5,845 nucleotides of DNA from CAYILC01 sp964364145. Its GTDB lineage: Bacteria; Patescibacteriota; Microgenomatia; UBA1400; UBA12028. The position numbers and the translations under genes were made by a program. Each line of letters starts with the position of its first letter. The stretch's first letter is position 1. The stretch spans positions 1 through 5,845 of the forward strand of contig CAYILC010000054.1 of the NCBI GenBank assembly GCA_964364145.1. The letters are read 5' to 3'. The notes beneath the pieces were generated by a model. That model was not told the origin of the DNA and searched no databases. It saw only the letters and a list, made by a program, of their open reading frames with translations. Positions 4,985 through 5,845 of this stretch are shown here, in pieces.

Positions 4985-5449
4985 TTACTGCTTCTCAAAA
5001 TCATTTACCACCTGTCTACAGTATTCATACCGAGCTTGCGTAAATACTTGCTCGGGAATCGCTGCAGCTTGAGACTTGGCATTTTCAAAAAGTTTGTTGA
5101 CATCAACCTTCCCATTGTCCGTGGTGGATCCGGAAGTTACAGAAGTCACGGTGTTCACCGAAGCGCCCAATATATTCCCAACTTGATTTGTGATTGGTGA
5201 AACGATGTTTGTGACAACACCTTTCGTTTTCGTAATATTTTCTTTGCTCACCCCAAGAATGGATCCATCTTTTTCGTCTGGAATAGATGCCTGCTCATCA
5301 CCGGGTTGATCGGTGTTTGGTTTTTCCAAAAGGTTTTGAAAGTTGGACAGTCGCATGTTCTCTGCAATCAGGTTGTAGTTTTTTGCTACAAATACACCAC
5401 CCCCAACTACGAGCGTTAAGACAATTGCTCCGAGAAATAATTTAAACAC
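4985..5449 (-). CDS. Small membrane-anchored or secreted protein of unknown function
   Basis: I do not recognise a family. The 154-residue product starts with a short basic residue set and a hydrophobic segment, LFLGAIVLTLVVGGGVFVA (4-22), which would be an uncleaved anchor or a signal peptide. An acidic, Pro/Asp/Glu-rich linker follows (about 43-62), then a Val/Thr/Ser-rich region with repeated ITN and VTSVTS-type motifs (about 75-110). A helical C-terminus ends YEYCRQVVNDFEKQ with a single Cys. The start is GTG at 5449, preceded by a G-rich run (GGGGGAAT) that can act as Shine-Dalgarno. No ATG in this frame is better placed. It begins 30 bp after the stop of the MacB-type permease and is probably co-transcribed with it, so it could be an envelope accessory of that transporter (inference). 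It ends in TAA. Confidence 0.75.
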   Translation of the reverse strand: MFKLFLGAIVLTLVVGGGVFVAKNYNLIAENMRLSNFQNLLEKPNTDQPGDEQASIPDEKDGSILGVSKENITKTKGVVTNIVSPITNQVGNILGASVNTVTSVTSGSTTDNGKVDVNKLFENAKSQAAAIPEQVFTQARYEYCRQVVNDFEKQ

Positions 5450-5479
5450 ATTCCCCCATCCCTTTAGGGTACTGCAGTC

Positions 5480-5845
5480 TCACTCATACCGCAACGCTTC
5501 AATGGGAGAAAGTTGACTTGCTCGGCGTGCCGGCGCGACACCAAACACAATACCAATCGCCGCAGAAACACCAAAAGCCAAACCAATAGAAAACAGATTT
5601 ACCACTGCAGGGAAAAAGTTGTTAATAATAAGCGAGATCCCCACCGCAATGCCGACACCAATCATTCCACCCAGCACAGAAAGCAGTGTGGCCTCAATAA
5701 GAAACTGCAATAAAATAACATTCGGCGTAGCACCTAAAGCTTTGCGTAGTCCAATCTCTCGCGTACGTTCCGTCACCGAGACCAACATCATATTCATGAT
5801 CCCAATGCCACCAACGATCAGCGAAATTGCAGCAATCCCACCCAA
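5480..5845 (-). CDS. MacB/FtsX-type ABC transporter permease, C-terminal part (5' end beyond window)
   Basis: Only the last 121 codons are in the window. The coding frame is open at the right edge, so the true start is outside. The segment is the diagnostic end of MacB-type permeases: a membrane helix with IVGGIGIMNMMLVSV, then the cytoplasmic loop TERTREIGLRKALGA, two further membrane helices, and the terminal motif PARRASQLSPIEALRYE before a TGA stop. These permeases work with a separate or fused ATPase and usually a periplasmic or extracellular adaptor, moving peptides, antibiotics or envelope components by a mechanotransmission mechanism. The substrate cannot be told from this fragment. 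The ATPase gene is expected further to the right, just upstream in the operon. Confidence 0.93.
   Translation of the reverse strand: MGGIAAISLIVGGIGIMNMMLVSVTERTREIGLRKALGATPNVILLQFLIEATLLSVLGGMIGVGIAVGISLIINNFFPAVVNLFSIGLAFGVSAAIGIVFGVAPARRASQLSPIEALRYE

Noticed and set aside
823..5482. UGA recoded to glycine, as in some Candidate Phyla Radiation lineages
   Set aside because: TGA ends ftsE and the MacB-type permease at the expected family positions, and an RF2 with SPF and GGQ motifs is present.

Overview
The window looks like a chromosomal segment of a small-genome bacterium, probably from the Candidate Phyla Radiation (Patescibacteria). That placement is an inference. It rests on the compact FtsEX/RF2/MacB-type gene set, small membrane-anchored proteins of unknown function beside core genes, weak or absent Shine-Dalgarno sites on several genes, and an FtsE with a charged tail. 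The genetic code appears standard: TGA ends ftsE and the MacB-type permease, and an intact release factor 2 that reads UGA is present. This argues against the UGA-glycine lineages (Gracilibacteria, Absconditabacteria).

All but one of the genes lie on the minus strand. Read in their own direction (right to left) they are: the C-terminal part of a MacB/FtsX-type ABC permease (cut by the right edge); a 154-residue membrane-anchored protein of unknown function; prfB (RF2) behind its own extended -10 promoter with an apparently leaderless start; an accessory island; and then the unit [213-residue membrane protein - ftsE - ftsX], where ftsX is cut by the left edge. The single plus-strand gene (2374-2670) is unrecognised and lies between the island and the ftsEX unit.

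In many bacteria prfB sits directly upstream of ftsE-ftsX. Here about 1.6 kb separates the end of prfB from the start of the ftsEX unit. That interval holds a BRO-N/DinD-like gene with a structured leader (a perfect 23-bp inverted repeat spanning 128 bp). At its far side is a 51-bp diverged duplicate of the last codons of prfB (2671-2721, matching 3825-3875 at 42 of 51 positions, including a 15-bp exact core). This resembles the footprint of an element that integrated into the 3' end of prfB, supplied a replacement 3' end and displaced the original one. No integrase is visible, so a relic or non-autonomous element, or a decayed duplication, is equally possible.

Functionally, FtsE (ATPase) and FtsX (membrane partner) form the divisome-associated complex that controls cell-wall hydrolysis. 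Their operon has its own promoter near 2265-2294 and starts with a membrane protein of unknown role. RF2 ends translation at UGA and UAA. The BRO/DinD-like protein is probably accessory, phage- or plasmid-derived and DNA-related.
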